Below are positions 8,893 to 17,781 of a stretch of 64,000 bases of DNA, in pieces; within the stretch, counting starts at the first letter, position 1, and the number at the start of each line of letters is the position of its first letter. The notes beneath the pieces were generated by a model. The model saw only the letters and a program-made list of their open reading frames with translations, did not search any database and was not told where the DNA came from. This DNA comes from Sphingobacterium sp. CZ-UAM (GTDB lineage: Bacteria; Bacteroidota; Bacteroidia; Sphingobacteriales; Sphingobacteriaceae): the NCBI RefSeq assembly GCF_002000245.1, contig NZ_MTCM01000004.1:310001-374000 (forward strand). The letters run 5' to 3'. Position numbers and translations under genes: made by a program.

Positions 8893-9675
8893 ATGAGATT
8901 TAGAAACCTTGTGGTATTGATGATGGCTGTCCTTGCTTTGGCGAGCTGTTCAGCATTAAAAAAGAATTCAGGCAAACCAGATTCGGATAATGCATCCGCT
9001 ACCATTATTGGAAAAAAATGGCAATTAATTGAAATCGGTGGAAAGGCTGTTTCCGGACAAGTCAACGGTCGGGTTCCTTTTCTCAAACTGGAAGAAAAAA
9101 GTTATAGCGCCAATGGTGGTTGCAACGGAATAGGTGGCGAACTGACCTTTTCAACCAATGGAAAAATTAAGTTTGCACAAGGGATGTCAACGATGATGGC
9201 CTGCCCTGACATGTCGATTGAACAAGCTTTATCTAAGGCATTAATCACAGCAGACAACTACAGCCTAAGTAATGGTATTCTAAGTTTAAATAAAGCAAAG
9301 ATGGCTCCTTTGGCAAAATTTAAGTTAATGGAGGAAAAACAAAATCTAAGCGGGACCTGGGAGCTTGATTACATCTCTGGACCACGTATAGCTCTTGAGG
9401 GCCTGTATCCCAACCGCAAACCAACGATAACATTTAACATACAGGATGGGAAGATAAATGGTAACAGCAGTTGCAACAATTACAATGCTACATTTAAGAC
9501 GAATGATCACCAAATTAGCTTTGGCCCTATCATGTCTACAAAAATGGCTTGCGAAGGCAATGGTGAAGCAACGTTCTTTTCTACATTAGAAAAAGTGAAC
9601 AGTTATGATGTCAATGAAAATACACTGACCTTTATCATGGGCGATATTGCCATGATGCGATTTCAGCGCAAGTAA
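8893..9675 (+). CDS. Lipoprotein with two META/HslJ domains
   Basis: The signal peptide ends in a lipobox (VLALASC, Cys near residue 19), so the 260-residue protein should be a lipoprotein. Two META domains follow, at roughly residues 37-130 and 150-257. Each has the family pattern of a W..I......R.P.l.f....y...GGCN/sSCNN core, then MSTMMACPDMSIEQAL in the first and IMSTKMACEGNGEATFFSTLE in the second. HslJ of E. coli, a single-domain relative, is linked to heat and novobiocin tolerance; the molecular role of the family is not settled. It lies alone between yidC and a bidirectional terminator. Confidence 0.85.
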   Translation: MRFRNLVVLMMAVLALASCSALKKNSGKPDSDNASATIIGKKWQLIEIGGKAVSGQVNGRVPFLKLEEKSYSANGGCNGIGGELTFSTNGKIKFAQGMSTMMACPDMSIEQALSKALITADNYSLSNGILSLNKAKMAPLAKFKLMEEKQNLSGTWELDYISGPRIALEGLYPNRKPTITFNIQDGKINGNSSCNNYNATFKTNDHQISFGPIMSTKMACEGNGEATFFSTLEKVNSYDVNENTLTFIMGDIAMMRFQRK

Positions 9676-9680
9676 AATAT

Positions 9681-9726
9681 AAAAAAGGATAGGGTTTTGG
9701 TGATCACCAAAACCCTATCCTTTTTT
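9681..9726. terminator. Bidirectional terminator, perfect palindrome
   Basis: A 46-bp perfect palindrome (AAAAAAGGATAGGGTTTTGG, central TGATCA, and its complement) lies between convergent genes, with A/T runs at both ends. It serves the META lipoprotein gene on plus and the acyl-CoA dehydrogenase gene on minus. Confidence 0.9.
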
Positions 9727-9768
9727 ATATCAATTATTGTCCGTACTAAATTAATTAGGGCACAAGCT

Positions 9769-11118
9769 TTAGACAAAAGCACTAAATCCTGTGATACTTC
9801 TTCCAACGATCAGTGAATTGATTTCCTTAGTACCTTCATAAGAATAAATCGCCTCAGCATCTGCAAGGAATCTAGCGACATTATACTCTAGCAGGATACC
9901 ATTCCCCCCCATGACTTCCCTCGCCTTGGACACAATATCCCTTGTCCGTAAAGAACAAAACACTTTTGCCAGCGACGCATGCTCATCCCGTAGTTGTCCA
10001 GCATCTTGCAGTTCAGATAATCGAAAGACTAGCGTTTGCATTGCCGTTAGATTCGATAGCATTTCTACCAAATGATTTTGAATCAACTGAAAAGATGCAA
10101 TAGGCTTGCCGAACTGTTTTCTTTTGCGCGTATAATCCAAGGCATTTTCATAGGCTCCCCGTGCGCAGCCCACAGCCATCCATGCAACCCCCGCTCTCGT
10201 CATTTGAAGGACTTTACCTGTATCTTTGAAAGAATTCGCATTTTGCAAACGATCTGTTTCGGGGATGATACAGTTGTCTAATGTAATCAATCCATTTTGC
10301 ACAATGCGCAAAGCCATTTTATCTTTGATCTTTTCAACTGAGAACCCAGGATTATCTTTACGCACAATAAAACCTTTTACTTCTCCATCATCAAGATCCC
10401 TGGCCCAGACTATTGTAATATCTGAAAAGGTAGAGTTTCCGATCCATTTCTTCTGACCATTTAAAACCCAGCCTTCAGGAGTCTTCTTACAGGTGGTTGT
10501 CAATCCGCCCGCTGCGCCCGAACCAACTTCCGGTTCGGTTAGACCAAAAGCGCCGATCACCTCCATCTTTTGCATCCTTGGCAACCATTCCTGTTTTTGT
10601 TCTTCCGACCCACAGATATAAATCGACCCCATGGCCAAACCACTCTGTACACCAAAGAAAGTAGCAACAGATGCATCTACCCGAGCAATCTCTGCAGCAA
10701 TGACACCTTCCATCAGCGAGCTTCCTCCCATACATCCGTAACCCTCGTAAGTATATCCACATATATTTAACGCAGCTAACTTGGGTACTATTTCAAAAGG
10801 GAACTCGTCTCTTAACCAATATTTATTGACAATGGGCTTCACTTCAACCTCCATAAACTCCCGTACTTTCAATTGAAGTTCGCGGTCTGATCCGCTTAAT
10901 TTGCTATCCATATCATAGAAATCGCCATTGATAGCAGGTAATTCCTTTTTTTCCTTTCCTGCGCTTAGCATTTTCATTAGACCATGCAGCTGCCTATCAT
11001 CCATCTTAGAAACTGCATCCATAACAGCTCCCAAATCCACTTTTTTTGAGATTTCCTCCAATTTGCCAAAGTCAATTGATTTCGCCAAATCCATTATATT
11101 CTTAACTTTATCAAACAT
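9769..11118 (-). CDS. Acyl-CoA dehydrogenase, glutaryl-CoA dehydrogenase-like
   Basis: This 449-residue flavoenzyme should oxidise an acyl-CoA thioester, passing electrons to an electron-transfer flavoprotein. Visible blocks are FGLTEPEVGSGAAGGLTTTCKK (FAD/substrate region), WVLNGQKKWIGNSTFSD, RKQFGKPIASFQLIQNHLVEML, REVMGGNGILLEYNVARFLADAEAIYSYEGT with the catalytic Glu in YEGTKEIN, and a terminal LIVGRSITGF resembling glutaryl-CoA dehydrogenases. The first 55 residues, a helical extension (DKVKNIMDLAKSIDFGKLEEISKK), precede the usual family start. Substrate cannot be fixed from sequence. The gene is monocistronic and faces the META lipoprotein. Confidence 0.9.
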   Translation of the reverse strand: MFDKVKNIMDLAKSIDFGKLEEISKKVDLGAVMDAVSKMDDRQLHGLMKMLSAGKEKKELPAINGDFYDMDSKLSGSDRELQLKVREFMEVEVKPIVNKYWLRDEFPFEIVPKLAALNICGYTYEGYGCMGGSSLMEGVIAAEIARVDASVATFFGVQSGLAMGSIYICGSEEQKQEWLPRMQKMEVIGAFGLTEPEVGSGAAGGLTTTCKKTPEGWVLNGQKKWIGNSTFSDITIVWARDLDDGEVKGFIVRKDNPGFSVEKIKDKMALRIVQNGLITLDNCIIPETDRLQNANSFKDTGKVLQMTRAGVAWMAVGCARGAYENALDYTRKRKQFGKPIASFQLIQNHLVEMLSNLTAMQTLVFRLSELQDAGQLRDEHASLAKVFCSLRTRDIVSKAREVMGGNGILLEYNVARFLADAEAIYSYEGTKEINSLIVGRSITGFSAFV

Positions 11119-11349
11119 AATTGCAATTTCTTTTTTCTGGTTTCCTCTTAAAATAATAAAAATAATTGAAAATTGTTTGGATAAGCGGCGAAGACAATAT
11201 CAAAACTGTCTCTTTGATTAATCGTTTGTGCATATTTTTAGACAACTCTTACTTTTAACATCTACAGCCGCCTTTAAAACATATTAAATAAAATAAAAAC
11301 AATTGACTAACAGCTGTTTATAAAGATTTTAAAAAAAAATATATTTTTT

Positions 11350-11379
11350 GGGTTACCTTTTTGGGTTCCGTGTATTAAG
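11350..11379 (+). promoter_or_regulatory. ECF-sigma-like promoter of the first heptad lipoprotein
   Basis: The sequence is GGGTTACCTTTTT, nine bases, then GTATTAAG, ending 44 nt before the ATG. The identical blocks at identical spacing precede the second paralogue at 11728. It does not match TAnnTTTG but resembles the GTAAC-type -35 of extracytoplasmic-function promoters; that assignment is inference. Confidence 0.6.
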
Positions 11380-11423
11380 AGATGAAAAAGAAAATATTTC
11401 AATTTAAATTAGAAAATTAGAAA

Positions 11424-11648
11424 ATGAAAAACGCATTAAAATTCGGTTTCTTAGGTTTAGCTTTAACTGTAGCTTTCGCATCTTGTAACAACACTGAGAA
11501 AAAAGCTGAAGGTGCTACTGATTCAGCATCTGCTTTAGTTGATTCTGCTGCTAACACTTTGGATTCAGCTGCTACTAAAGTTGATTCAGCTGCTCAAAAA
11601 GTTGATTCTGCTGCTACTAAAGTTGATTCAGCTGCTACTAAAAAATAA
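11424..11648 (+). CDS. Small heptad-repeat lipoprotein, copy 1
   Basis: The 74-residue product has a signal peptide ending in a lipobox (ALTVAFASC, Cys at residue 20), then a short linker and six seven-residue units of the type DSAATKV reaching the C-terminus. Regular Ala/Val heptads starting with Asp-Ser suggest an amphipathic helix or coiled coil anchored to a membrane. This layout is comparable to Lpp-like or LEA-like stress proteins, but no family can be named. It is followed by a terminator and by a tandem paralogue 152 nt downstream under the same promoter motif. Biochemical role unknown. Confidence 0.8.
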   Translation: MKNALKFGFLGLALTVAFASCNNTEKKAEGATDSASALVDSAANTLDSAATKVDSAAQKVDSAATKVDSAATKK

Positions 11649-11672
11649 TTTTAGAAACTGAATAACGCATTT

Positions 11673-11708
11673 AAAGAGGCTTTTCTCACGAAAAGCCTCT
11701 TTTTTTTA
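11673..11708 (+). terminator. Terminator after lipoprotein copy 1
   Basis: The stem AAAGAGGCTTTT / AAAAGCCTCTTT is followed by a T run. Confidence 0.85.
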
Positions 11709-11727
11709 AAAAATTTATTAAGAAATG

Positions 11728-11757
11728 GGGTTACCTTTTTCTATTACCAGTATTAAG
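11728..11757 (+). promoter_or_regulatory. ECF-sigma-like promoter of the second heptad lipoprotein
   Basis: GGGTTACCTTTTT, nine bases, then GTATTAAG, 43 nt before the ATG: the same blocks as upstream of copy 1, while the nine-base spacer differs (conserved blocks, diverged spacer). Confidence 0.6.
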
Positions 11758-11800
11758 TCTTAAATAACAAGATTTAGAAATTACTTTTAATTTTAATAAA

Positions 11801-12025
11801 ATGAAAAACGCATTCAAATTAGGTTTCTTAGGATTGGCTCTGACTGTAGCCTTCGCTTCATGTGGTGAAACTGGTAAAAAAACTGACGCTGCTACTGATT
11901 CAGCTAACACTGCCTTAGATTCAGCAAACACTGCTTTAGATTCAGCTAAAACTGCTGTAGATTCAGCTAAAACTGTTGTAGATTCAGCTAAAACTGCTGT
12001 AGATTCAACTAAAGCTGCTCACTAA
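11801..12025 (+). CDS. Small heptad-repeat lipoprotein, copy 2
   Basis: This protein has the same length (74 residues), signal and lipobox (GLALTVAFASC) as the gene 377 nt upstream, and clearly arose with it by tandem duplication. After a Lys/Asp-rich linker it carries six heptads (DSANTAL twice, DSAKTAV, DSAKTVV, DSAKTAV, DSTKAAH). The heptad number is kept while the heptad sequence has drifted, so length of the helix may matter. Having its own promoter and terminator argues for independent, co-regulated expression. Function unknown; an envelope-stress role is a guess based on the ECF-like promoter. Confidence 0.8.
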   Translation: MKNAFKLGFLGLALTVAFASCGETGKKTDAATDSANTALDSANTALDSAKTAVDSAKTVVDSAKTAVDSTKAAH

Positions 12026-12052
12026 TTCTCTGAAACAGAATTTAAAAAGTAT

Positions 12053-12083
12053 AAAAAAGCCTCCCAGTACGGAGGCTTTTTTT
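12053..12083 (+). terminator. Terminator after lipoprotein copy 2
   Basis: The stem AAAAAAGCCTCC / GGAGGCTTTTTT with a short loop lies 28 nt past the stop codon. Confidence 0.85.
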
Positions 12084-12124
12084 ATATCTACACCAATTAA
12101 ATTGCTAAGCTCCAAGCAATTTTT

Positions 12125-12132
12125 TACCTTTG
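12125..12132 (+). promoter_or_regulatory. purB promoter -7 box
   Basis: TACCTTTG matches TAnnTTTG, 18 nt before the ATG at 12151. Because the TTG inside this box would otherwise open the reading frame, the box also argues for the downstream ATG as start. Confidence 0.65.
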
Positions 12133-12150
12133 CCAAAAATCATTCAATCT

Positions 12151-13500
12151 ATGGCTTTATCATCCTTAACAGCAGTCACGCCTATTGACGGACGCTATTA
12201 CAATAATACCAATGAGCTTGCGGCTTTTTTCTCCGAATTTGCCTTAATAAAATACCGCGTACGTGTGGAAGTCGAATATTTTATCGCATTGAGCGAATCT
12301 GGAATTGCTCAATTACAACATTTTGACAACACACTCAACGAAAAATTAAGAGATATCTATCGTAATTTTTCAGAAGAAGATGCGATCTGGATCAAAAACA
12401 CAGAGAAAGTTACCAATCATGATGTTAAAGCCGTTGAATATTTCTTAAAAGATCAATTTGAAAAATTAGGGCTTCAGGAGCATCTGGAGTTTATTCACTT
12501 TGGTCTGACTTCTCAGGATATCAACAATACAGCTATTCCGCTATCGTGGAAAGAGGCGATCAAAGAAAGCTATACACCGATCATCGACGAATTGCTTCAT
12601 GAACTAAAATCTCTCGCAACATCCTGGTCTGCCATCCCAATGCTCGCCCGTACGCACGGACAACCAGCCTCTCCAACTCGCTTAGGTAAAGAGCTCTATG
12701 TCTTTATCGAGCGTATTGAACGTCAATTACAACTTTTACATAACGTACCTTATTCAGCTAAGTTTGGCGGAGCGACAGGCAATTTCAATGCTCATCACGT
12801 GGCTTATCCAGAGACCAACTGGATTGCCTTCGGCAACAATTTCGTCAATAATATTCTAGGACTGGACCGTTCACAAACCACCACCCAAATTGAACATTAT
12901 GATAACTTTGCTGCAAGCTGTGATGCATTAAAACGGATCAATAATATAATTATTGATCTATGCCGGGATATATGGACTTATATTTCCATGGAATACTTTA
13001 AGCAAAAAATCACTGCTGGCCAAATTGGATCCTCCGCTATGCCACATAAAGTCAATCCCATTGATTTTGAAAATGCAGAGGGAAATTTAGGAATAGCTAA
13101 TGCGATATTTGAGCATTTAGCCGCCAAACTACCTATTTCACGTCTTCAAAGAGATCTTACAGATTCAACTGTATTACGTAATATCGGGGTTCCATTTGCG
13201 CATACCCTAATCGCTTTCAAATCGACATTGCGAGGTTTACGTAAGTTGATCTTAAATGAACAGGCGCTTGCGAATGATCTCGAAAACAACTGGGCTGTTG
13301 TTGCCGAAGCGTTACAAACGATCTTGCGTAGAGAAGGCTATCCAAAACCTTATGAAGCTTTAAAAGATCTAACACGTACCAATACGCATGTGACCAAAGA
13401 CACCATTGCGACCTTCGTAGATAATCTTAAGGTGTCCGAAGAAGTAAAAGCGGAATTAAAGGCTATCACTCCTTCAAACTACACGGGTGTCACTTTGTAA
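12151..13500 (+). CDS. purB: Adenylosuccinate lyase
   Basis: The 449-residue enzyme cleaves SAICAR and adenylosuccinate, releasing fumarate, in purine synthesis. It belongs to the fumarase/aspartase superfamily. Visible motifs include TPIDGRYY at the N-terminus, EVEYF, KVTNHDVKAVEYFLKD, FIHFGLTSQDINNTA, MLARTHGQPASPTRLGKE and the signature loop GSSAMPHKVNPIDFENAEGNLG. The start is set at ATG 12151 (MALSSLTAVTPIDG); the frame extends seven codons upstream to a TTG that falls inside the promoter. The variant is the one with the short active-site GSSAMPHKVNP loop typical of proteobacterial PurB. Confidence 0.97.
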   Translation: MALSSLTAVTPIDGRYYNNTNELAAFFSEFALIKYRVRVEVEYFIALSESGIAQLQHFDNTLNEKLRDIYRNFSEEDAIWIKNTEKVTNHDVKAVEYFLKDQFEKLGLQEHLEFIHFGLTSQDINNTAIPLSWKEAIKESYTPIIDELLHELKSLATSWSAIPMLARTHGQPASPTRLGKELYVFIERIERQLQLLHNVPYSAKFGGATGNFNAHHVAYPETNWIAFGNNFVNNILGLDRSQTTTQIEHYDNFAASCDALKRINNIIIDLCRDIWTYISMEYFKQKITAGQIGSSAMPHKVNPIDFENAEGNLGIANAIFEHLAAKLPISRLQRDLTDSTVLRNIGVPFAHTLIAFKSTLRGLRKLILNEQALANDLENNWAVVAEALQTILRREGYPKPYEALKDLTRTNTHVTKDTIATFVDNLKVSEEVKAELKAITPSNYTGVTL

Positions 13501-13541
13501 GCTTTGACTTATAGATGACCTTAACAACGCTGCTTTTGATA

Positions 13542-13549
13542 TATCTTTG
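13542..13549 (+). promoter_or_regulatory. Putative nfu promoter -7 box
   Basis: TATCTTTG matches TAnnTTTG and lies 22 nt before the ATG of the NifU-like gene. Confidence 0.55.
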
Positions 13550-13571
13550 CTTGGAATAAAAATAAAATTAA

Positions 13572-14126
13572 ATGGCTACTATCAACGTATATACCGAATC
13601 TACACCCAACCCTTCAACTATGAAGTTTTTGGTCAATAAATTATTGATCAATGGTAGTGTAGATTTTCCAAATAAAGAAACGGCCCAAGATTCACCTTTC
13701 GCTACGGAATTGTTCAAATTCAATTTTGTAAATGGTGTATTTTTTGCAAGCAATTTTGTTACCATTACCAAAACGGAAGATGCGGAATGGGAAGATATTG
13801 AAGCCTTGTTGAAAGACTTTGTAAAAGGTGCTGTAGAATCTGAGCTTGCGGTGAAAACTGTACATCAGGATACAGAGACAAACTTTGAAGGAACAGAAAC
13901 GGAAGTGAAAATACAACAGGTATTGCATGATTATGTACGCCCTGCCGTGGAACAAGATGGCGGTGCTATTCATTTCAAATCTTTCGACGAAGGTGTGGTG
14001 ACCGTTGAACTTAAAGGTTCCTGTAGCGGTTGCCCTTCATCAACAATCACATTAAAAGCTGGTATTGAAGGACTATTAAAACGTATGGTTCCCGAGGTGA
14101 CAGAAGTTGTTGCCGAAGCAATGTAA
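13572..14126 (+). CDS. Nfu-type Fe-S cluster carrier protein
   Basis: This 184-residue protein has two domains. The N-terminal Nfu domain (about residues 3-90) shows TESTPNPSTMKFLVNK and FPNKETAQDSPFATELF, ending in EDIEALLKDFV. The NifU-like C-terminal domain (about 110-180) shows IQQVLHDYVRPAVEQDGGAIHF and the cluster-binding CSGCPSS motif, then TLKAGIEGLLKRMVPEV. Proteins of this type receive [4Fe-4S] clusters from the SUF/ISC machinery and hand them to target enzymes. It is a lone gene between purB and a GH3 gene. Both cysteines of the CxxC are present. Confidence 0.93.
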   Translation: MATINVYTESTPNPSTMKFLVNKLLINGSVDFPNKETAQDSPFATELFKFNFVNGVFFASNFVTITKTEDAEWEDIEALLKDFVKGAVESELAVKTVHQDTETNFEGTETEVKIQQVLHDYVRPAVEQDGGAIHFKSFDEGVVTVELKGSCSGCPSSTITLKAGIEGLLKRMVPEVTEVVAEAM

Positions 14127-14160
14127 TCATAGAGATACGATAAGAATTTTTAAAATTTTT

Positions 14161-14202
14161 AAAAGGATTCAGCAATATGAAGTTTTGCTGAATCCTTTTT
14201 TC
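14161..14202. terminator. Terminator after nfu
   Basis: The stem AAAAGGATTCAGCAA / TTGCTGAATCCTTTT is followed by T residues; A/T runs on both sides may let it serve both convergent genes. Confidence 0.8.
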
Positions 14203-14273
14203 TTTTTATAGCTAGTTGTATCTCGTATGCCCCATAGGTGATATATCTTTTGCACAAACAGGCGCTATGAGCA

Positions 14274-16697
14274 TCACTCTTTAGTCACCTCAAATGAATC
14301 TTTCAACGGTAGATTAGCGGATGAATTTCCAATAAAAATTTCAAATTTCCCAGGCTCTACAGTCCATTTATTATGTTGATCCAACAGCTCGAGGTGAGCA
14401 GGTAAAATCGAAAACTGAACAGACTTTTTCTCACCAGGGTTCAATTCGATTTTTTCGAAACCGCGGAGATCCATCTCATAAGTTGTTACGGAAGATACAA
14501 GGTCCTTGATATAAAGTTGGACAACCTCTGCTCCTTTTCTTTTTCCGATATTCTGCACATCCACGGTAACGGTCAATGAGTCGATTGGGCGAATTTGTTT
14601 TTTATTTAGACGCAAATTTGAAAATTGGAAATCTGTATAACTTAAGCCATAACCAAAAGGGTAAAGAAAGCCCACAACTCTACTATTTCCCCAGCCATTA
14701 GGGCCAACCCCTGGCTGTCCCGCCTGTGCTGCAGGTTTAGTCGGGAAATTCATTTCAATCTGTCCGACAGATTTTGGAAAAGAAATCGGGAGCTTTCCAC
14801 TCGGATTATACTCACCAAACAACATCTCTGCGACAACATGTCCAGATTGACCACTAAGAAACCAACTTTCCACAATAGCGGATAAGTATTTATTTTCCCA
14901 ATTAATAGAAAGTGGACGTCCGTTAACGAGTACCAGAACGATTGGTTTCCCTGTTTCTTTTAACTTCATCAGGTAATCACGCTGTTTACCCGGTAGGTTT
15001 AGATCTGAACGCGACCGGCTTTCGCCAACTTCGCGTTCCGACTCCCCCATGACGGCTATAATCAGATCAGACTCGCTTCCAAGACGGATACCAGCCTTCA
15101 TGCTTTCAATTTCCTCTTTGGACAAATCTGTTGGGATAATCTCACTTTCAGGCCAATTCTTATCAACAACATCGATGCCTTTCGTGTAATTTACCTGGAT
15201 TTCTTTACCTTTAGCATATTCGAGGATCCCATCCTTAATCGTTGTGATCGGGTTATTGGATGGACCATAACGACTTGTTGTATAATTCGTTGCTTCGGCC
15301 ATAGGGCCTGTCACCAAAATCCGCTTATACTTACTGACATCTATTGGTAATAACTGCTGCTCATTCTTAAGCAAAACAATGGATTCTCTATTCACTTGCA
15401 GGGAGATATCCTCATCTGCCTGTGTATGGATTTTCTTGTCAGCCAATGTTGTGTTATCGACAAGCGGATGATCAAATAATCCTAACTTAAATTTGACAGT
15501 CAATACCTCTCGAACACGTTGATCCAATATGTTCATATCAAGCCTGCCTTCGTTGATAAGTTCCATCAATGGTGTCAGGTATGTACTCGGTGGATCGAAA
15601 TTCGTCCGGACATTAAGTCCGCCCTCTAGGGCTTGCCGTATTGCATCCTTATAGTCCGCAGCAACATGATGTTTACTGCTTATAAACTCCAGGGCCTCAC
15701 TATCCGAAACGATATATCCTTCAAATCCATAATCCTTGCGTAGCAAATCTTGCAGAAAATATTTACTTGATGAGACTGGTATACCGTCATAGTCATTGTA
15801 ACTACTCATAATACCCATTGGTTTAGCCTCTCGGACAACCCGTTTAAATGGGTATAAATGAAGCTCATGCATTTCACGAAAACCAACATGCGGGTCTGTC
15901 CGCGCATTTCCATCTCGTCCCCCTTTAGGTACAGAATAAACGGCATAGTGTTTCAACGTTGATGCAACACCATGTTGTTGAATGCCCAATACAGCCTGTT
16001 TACCCATTTCTGCGATATGAAAGGGATTTTCACCATAAGTTTCCACAACACGTCCCCATCTTGGATCTCGGGAGACATCCAGAATCGGAGCATAGACATT
16101 GGTATATCCTAAATATTTCGCTTCTCTCCCCACAATTTCGCCTGCAGTTCGGACCAATTTGGTATTCCAGGTGCTTCCAATATTAATCGGAGCCGGTAAT
16201 GGCGTCGCCCGATCATGGTTGAGACCGTGTATTCCCTCATTGGTAAAATCAACTGGAATACCTAGCCGGGTATGTTCGATAAACCACTTTTGTACATTAT
16301 TCAATGCAACAGCATGGCGGCTGAAGGGATAAGAAAAAGAGCTTTTTGCCGACTTATTATAGGCAAGACTATTTAACATCTCGTCTATGTTGGCTAATCC
16401 ATGTTTCCAAATCTCATTGTCCCAAGCAATTGTAGGTTGTTCATCCTTCAATACTCTTCCATAACCATAGAGTGTAACGGTTTGATTGGCCTTTTCCTGC
16501 GTCGTCATCTGGCTCAACAGGTCCTCCACTCGACTTACTACGGATTGTTTAGGATCTTCATAGATATCCTTTTTACCATTTTTGTTGAAGTCAATCCAAT
16601 CTTTATGGTAAACGGGTTTATCCTGAGCAAAAGAATAGAAGTGTAGTACGGAAAATGTCGCAACAAACAGAAAACGTTTAGATTGATTAGGCATCAT
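14274..16697 (-). CDS. Secreted glycoside hydrolase family 3 (beta-glucosidase type)
   Basis: The 807-residue product begins with a Sec signal (SKRFLFVATFSVLHFYSFAQ). The GH3 N-terminal TIM-barrel domain contains RDPRWGRVVETYGENP, TLKHYAVYSVPKGGRDGNART and GYIVSDSEAL, whose Asp is the expected nucleophile. The C-terminal alpha/beta sandwich has SIVLLKNEQQLLP and GESEREVGESRSRSDLNLPG. A fibronectin-III-like domain ends the protein (TVTVDVQNIGKRKGAEVVQLYIKD). BglX-like enzymes remove terminal beta-linked glucose or xylose. The start is ATG 16697; a TTG 33 nt upstream is less likely. It stands alone with no SusCD nearby, so substrate is open. Confidence 0.92.
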   Translation of the reverse strand: MMPNQSKRFLFVATFSVLHFYSFAQDKPVYHKDWIDFNKNGKKDIYEDPKQSVVSRVEDLLSQMTTQEKANQTVTLYGYGRVLKDEQPTIAWDNEIWKHGLANIDEMLNSLAYNKSAKSSFSYPFSRHAVALNNVQKWFIEHTRLGIPVDFTNEGIHGLNHDRATPLPAPINIGSTWNTKLVRTAGEIVGREAKYLGYTNVYAPILDVSRDPRWGRVVETYGENPFHIAEMGKQAVLGIQQHGVASTLKHYAVYSVPKGGRDGNARTDPHVGFREMHELHLYPFKRVVREAKPMGIMSSYNDYDGIPVSSSKYFLQDLLRKDYGFEGYIVSDSEALEFISSKHHVAADYKDAIRQALEGGLNVRTNFDPPSTYLTPLMELINEGRLDMNILDQRVREVLTVKFKLGLFDHPLVDNTTLADKKIHTQADEDISLQVNRESIVLLKNEQQLLPIDVSKYKRILVTGPMAEATNYTTSRYGPSNNPITTIKDGILEYAKGKEIQVNYTKGIDVVDKNWPESEIIPTDLSKEEIESMKAGIRLGSESDLIIAVMGESEREVGESRSRSDLNLPGKQRDYLMKLKETGKPIVLVLVNGRPLSINWENKYLSAIVESWFLSGQSGHVVAEMLFGEYNPSGKLPISFPKSVGQIEMNFPTKPAAQAGQPGVGPNGWGNSRVVGFLYPFGYGLSYTDFQFSNLRLNKKQIRPIDSLTVTVDVQNIGKRKGAEVVQLYIKDLVSSVTTYEMDLRGFEKIELNPGEKKSVQFSILPAHLELLDQHNKWTVEPGKFEIFIGNSSANLPLKDSFEVTKE

Positions 16698-16895
16698 ATT
16701 GAAAATTGTGGGTTTTATAATTAAAAGCAAGGTACAAAAAATTTAACATGAAAAGGTCTAAAATTGAAATGGTATCCGTTCGCAAGCTAGGTACCTATTT
16801 GGCTAAATATTATGTGCATCATTATGTGCTTCGCTATAACTCCCATACTAAATAAAGAAATTCACTTTTTAACAAGCATCTAGCTTAAAAATAGT

Positions 16896-16903
16896 TAACT
16901 TTA
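16896..16903 (+). promoter_or_regulatory. Putative transketolase promoter -7 box
   Basis: TAACTTTA matches seven of eight positions that matter in TAnnTTTG, 27 nt before the ATG at 16931. Confidence 0.45.
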
Positions 16904-16930
16904 CGACCAATTGTGAAACCAACAAAAAAA

Positions 16931-17779
16931 ATGAGTGCAGATATTAACAAACTAGAACAAATTGCATCACAAGTAAGACGTGATATCGTACGTATGGTAC
17001 ACGCTTGTCAATCAGGACACCCAGGTGGTTCTTTAGGTTGTACAGATTACTTTGTGGCGCTTTATTTCAATGCAATGAAACGCAATCCTTCCTTTGATAT
17101 GGATGGAAAAGGAGAGGATTTATTCTTCTTGTCAAACGGACACATTTCACCTGTATTTTACAGTACATTGGCACATGCGGGTTATTTTGAAGCAAGCGAA
17201 TTGGCAACATTCAGAAAAATCAACTCCAGACTACAGGGTCACCCAACGACACACGAAGGTCTTCCAGGCATCCGCATTGCGTCAGGATCTTTGGGTCAAG
17301 GATTATCCGTTGCTATCGGTGCCGCACAGGCAAAAAGATTGAATAAAGACAATAATCTAGTTTATGTATTAATGGGTGATGGTGAATTGCAGGAAGGCCA
17401 GGTTTGGGAAGCTGCAATGTATGCACCACACAATAAGATTGACAACTTGATTGCCACTGTTGATTACAATAATGCACAGATAGACGGATCGACAGATCAG
17501 GTACTGTCATTAGGTGATCTTCGCGCAAAATGGGAAGCTTTTGGCTGGGATGTGATGGAAGTGACTAAAGGAAATGATATGGCTTCAGTAGTTGCGGGCT
17601 TAGAAGAAGCAAAATCACGTACCGGAAAGGGTAAACCAGTGGTTATCTTATTGCACACAGAGATGGGAAAAGGTGTTGATTTCATGATGGGTTCTCATAA
17701 ATGGCACGGTGTTGCTCCAAATGACGAACAATTGGCGTCGGCATTGAATCAACTTACTGAAACTTTAGGAGATTACTAG
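16931..17779 (+). CDS. Transketolase, N-terminal subunit
   Basis: This is the thiamine-diphosphate-binding half of a two-gene transketolase (282 residues), which moves two-carbon units between sugars in the pentose phosphate pathway. The N-terminal region shows RRDIVRMVHACQSGHPGGSLGCTDYFVALYF and SNGHISPVFYSTLAHAG. The ThDP motif is GDGELQEGQVWEAAM, continuing to NLIATVDYNNAQIDG. The start is ATG 16931 (MSADINKLEQIA), since the upstream GTG falls close to the promoter. The C-terminal half follows after two bases. The split form is standard in many Bacteroidota, so it is not a disrupted gene. Confidence 0.95.
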   Translation: MSADINKLEQIASQVRRDIVRMVHACQSGHPGGSLGCTDYFVALYFNAMKRNPSFDMDGKGEDLFFLSNGHISPVFYSTLAHAGYFEASELATFRKINSRLQGHPTTHEGLPGIRIASGSLGQGLSVAIGAAQAKRLNKDNNLVYVLMGDGELQEGQVWEAAMYAPHNKIDNLIATVDYNNAQIDGSTDQVLSLGDLRAKWEAFGWDVMEVTKGNDMASVVAGLEEAKSRTGKGKPVVILLHTEMGKGVDFMMGSHKWHGVAPNDEQLASALNQLTETLGDY

Positions 17780-17781
17780 AA

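Noticed and set aside
12130..12150. A TTG start extending purB by seven codons
   Set aside because: The TTG lies inside the TACCTTTG promoter box; ATG 12151 gives the family N-terminus.
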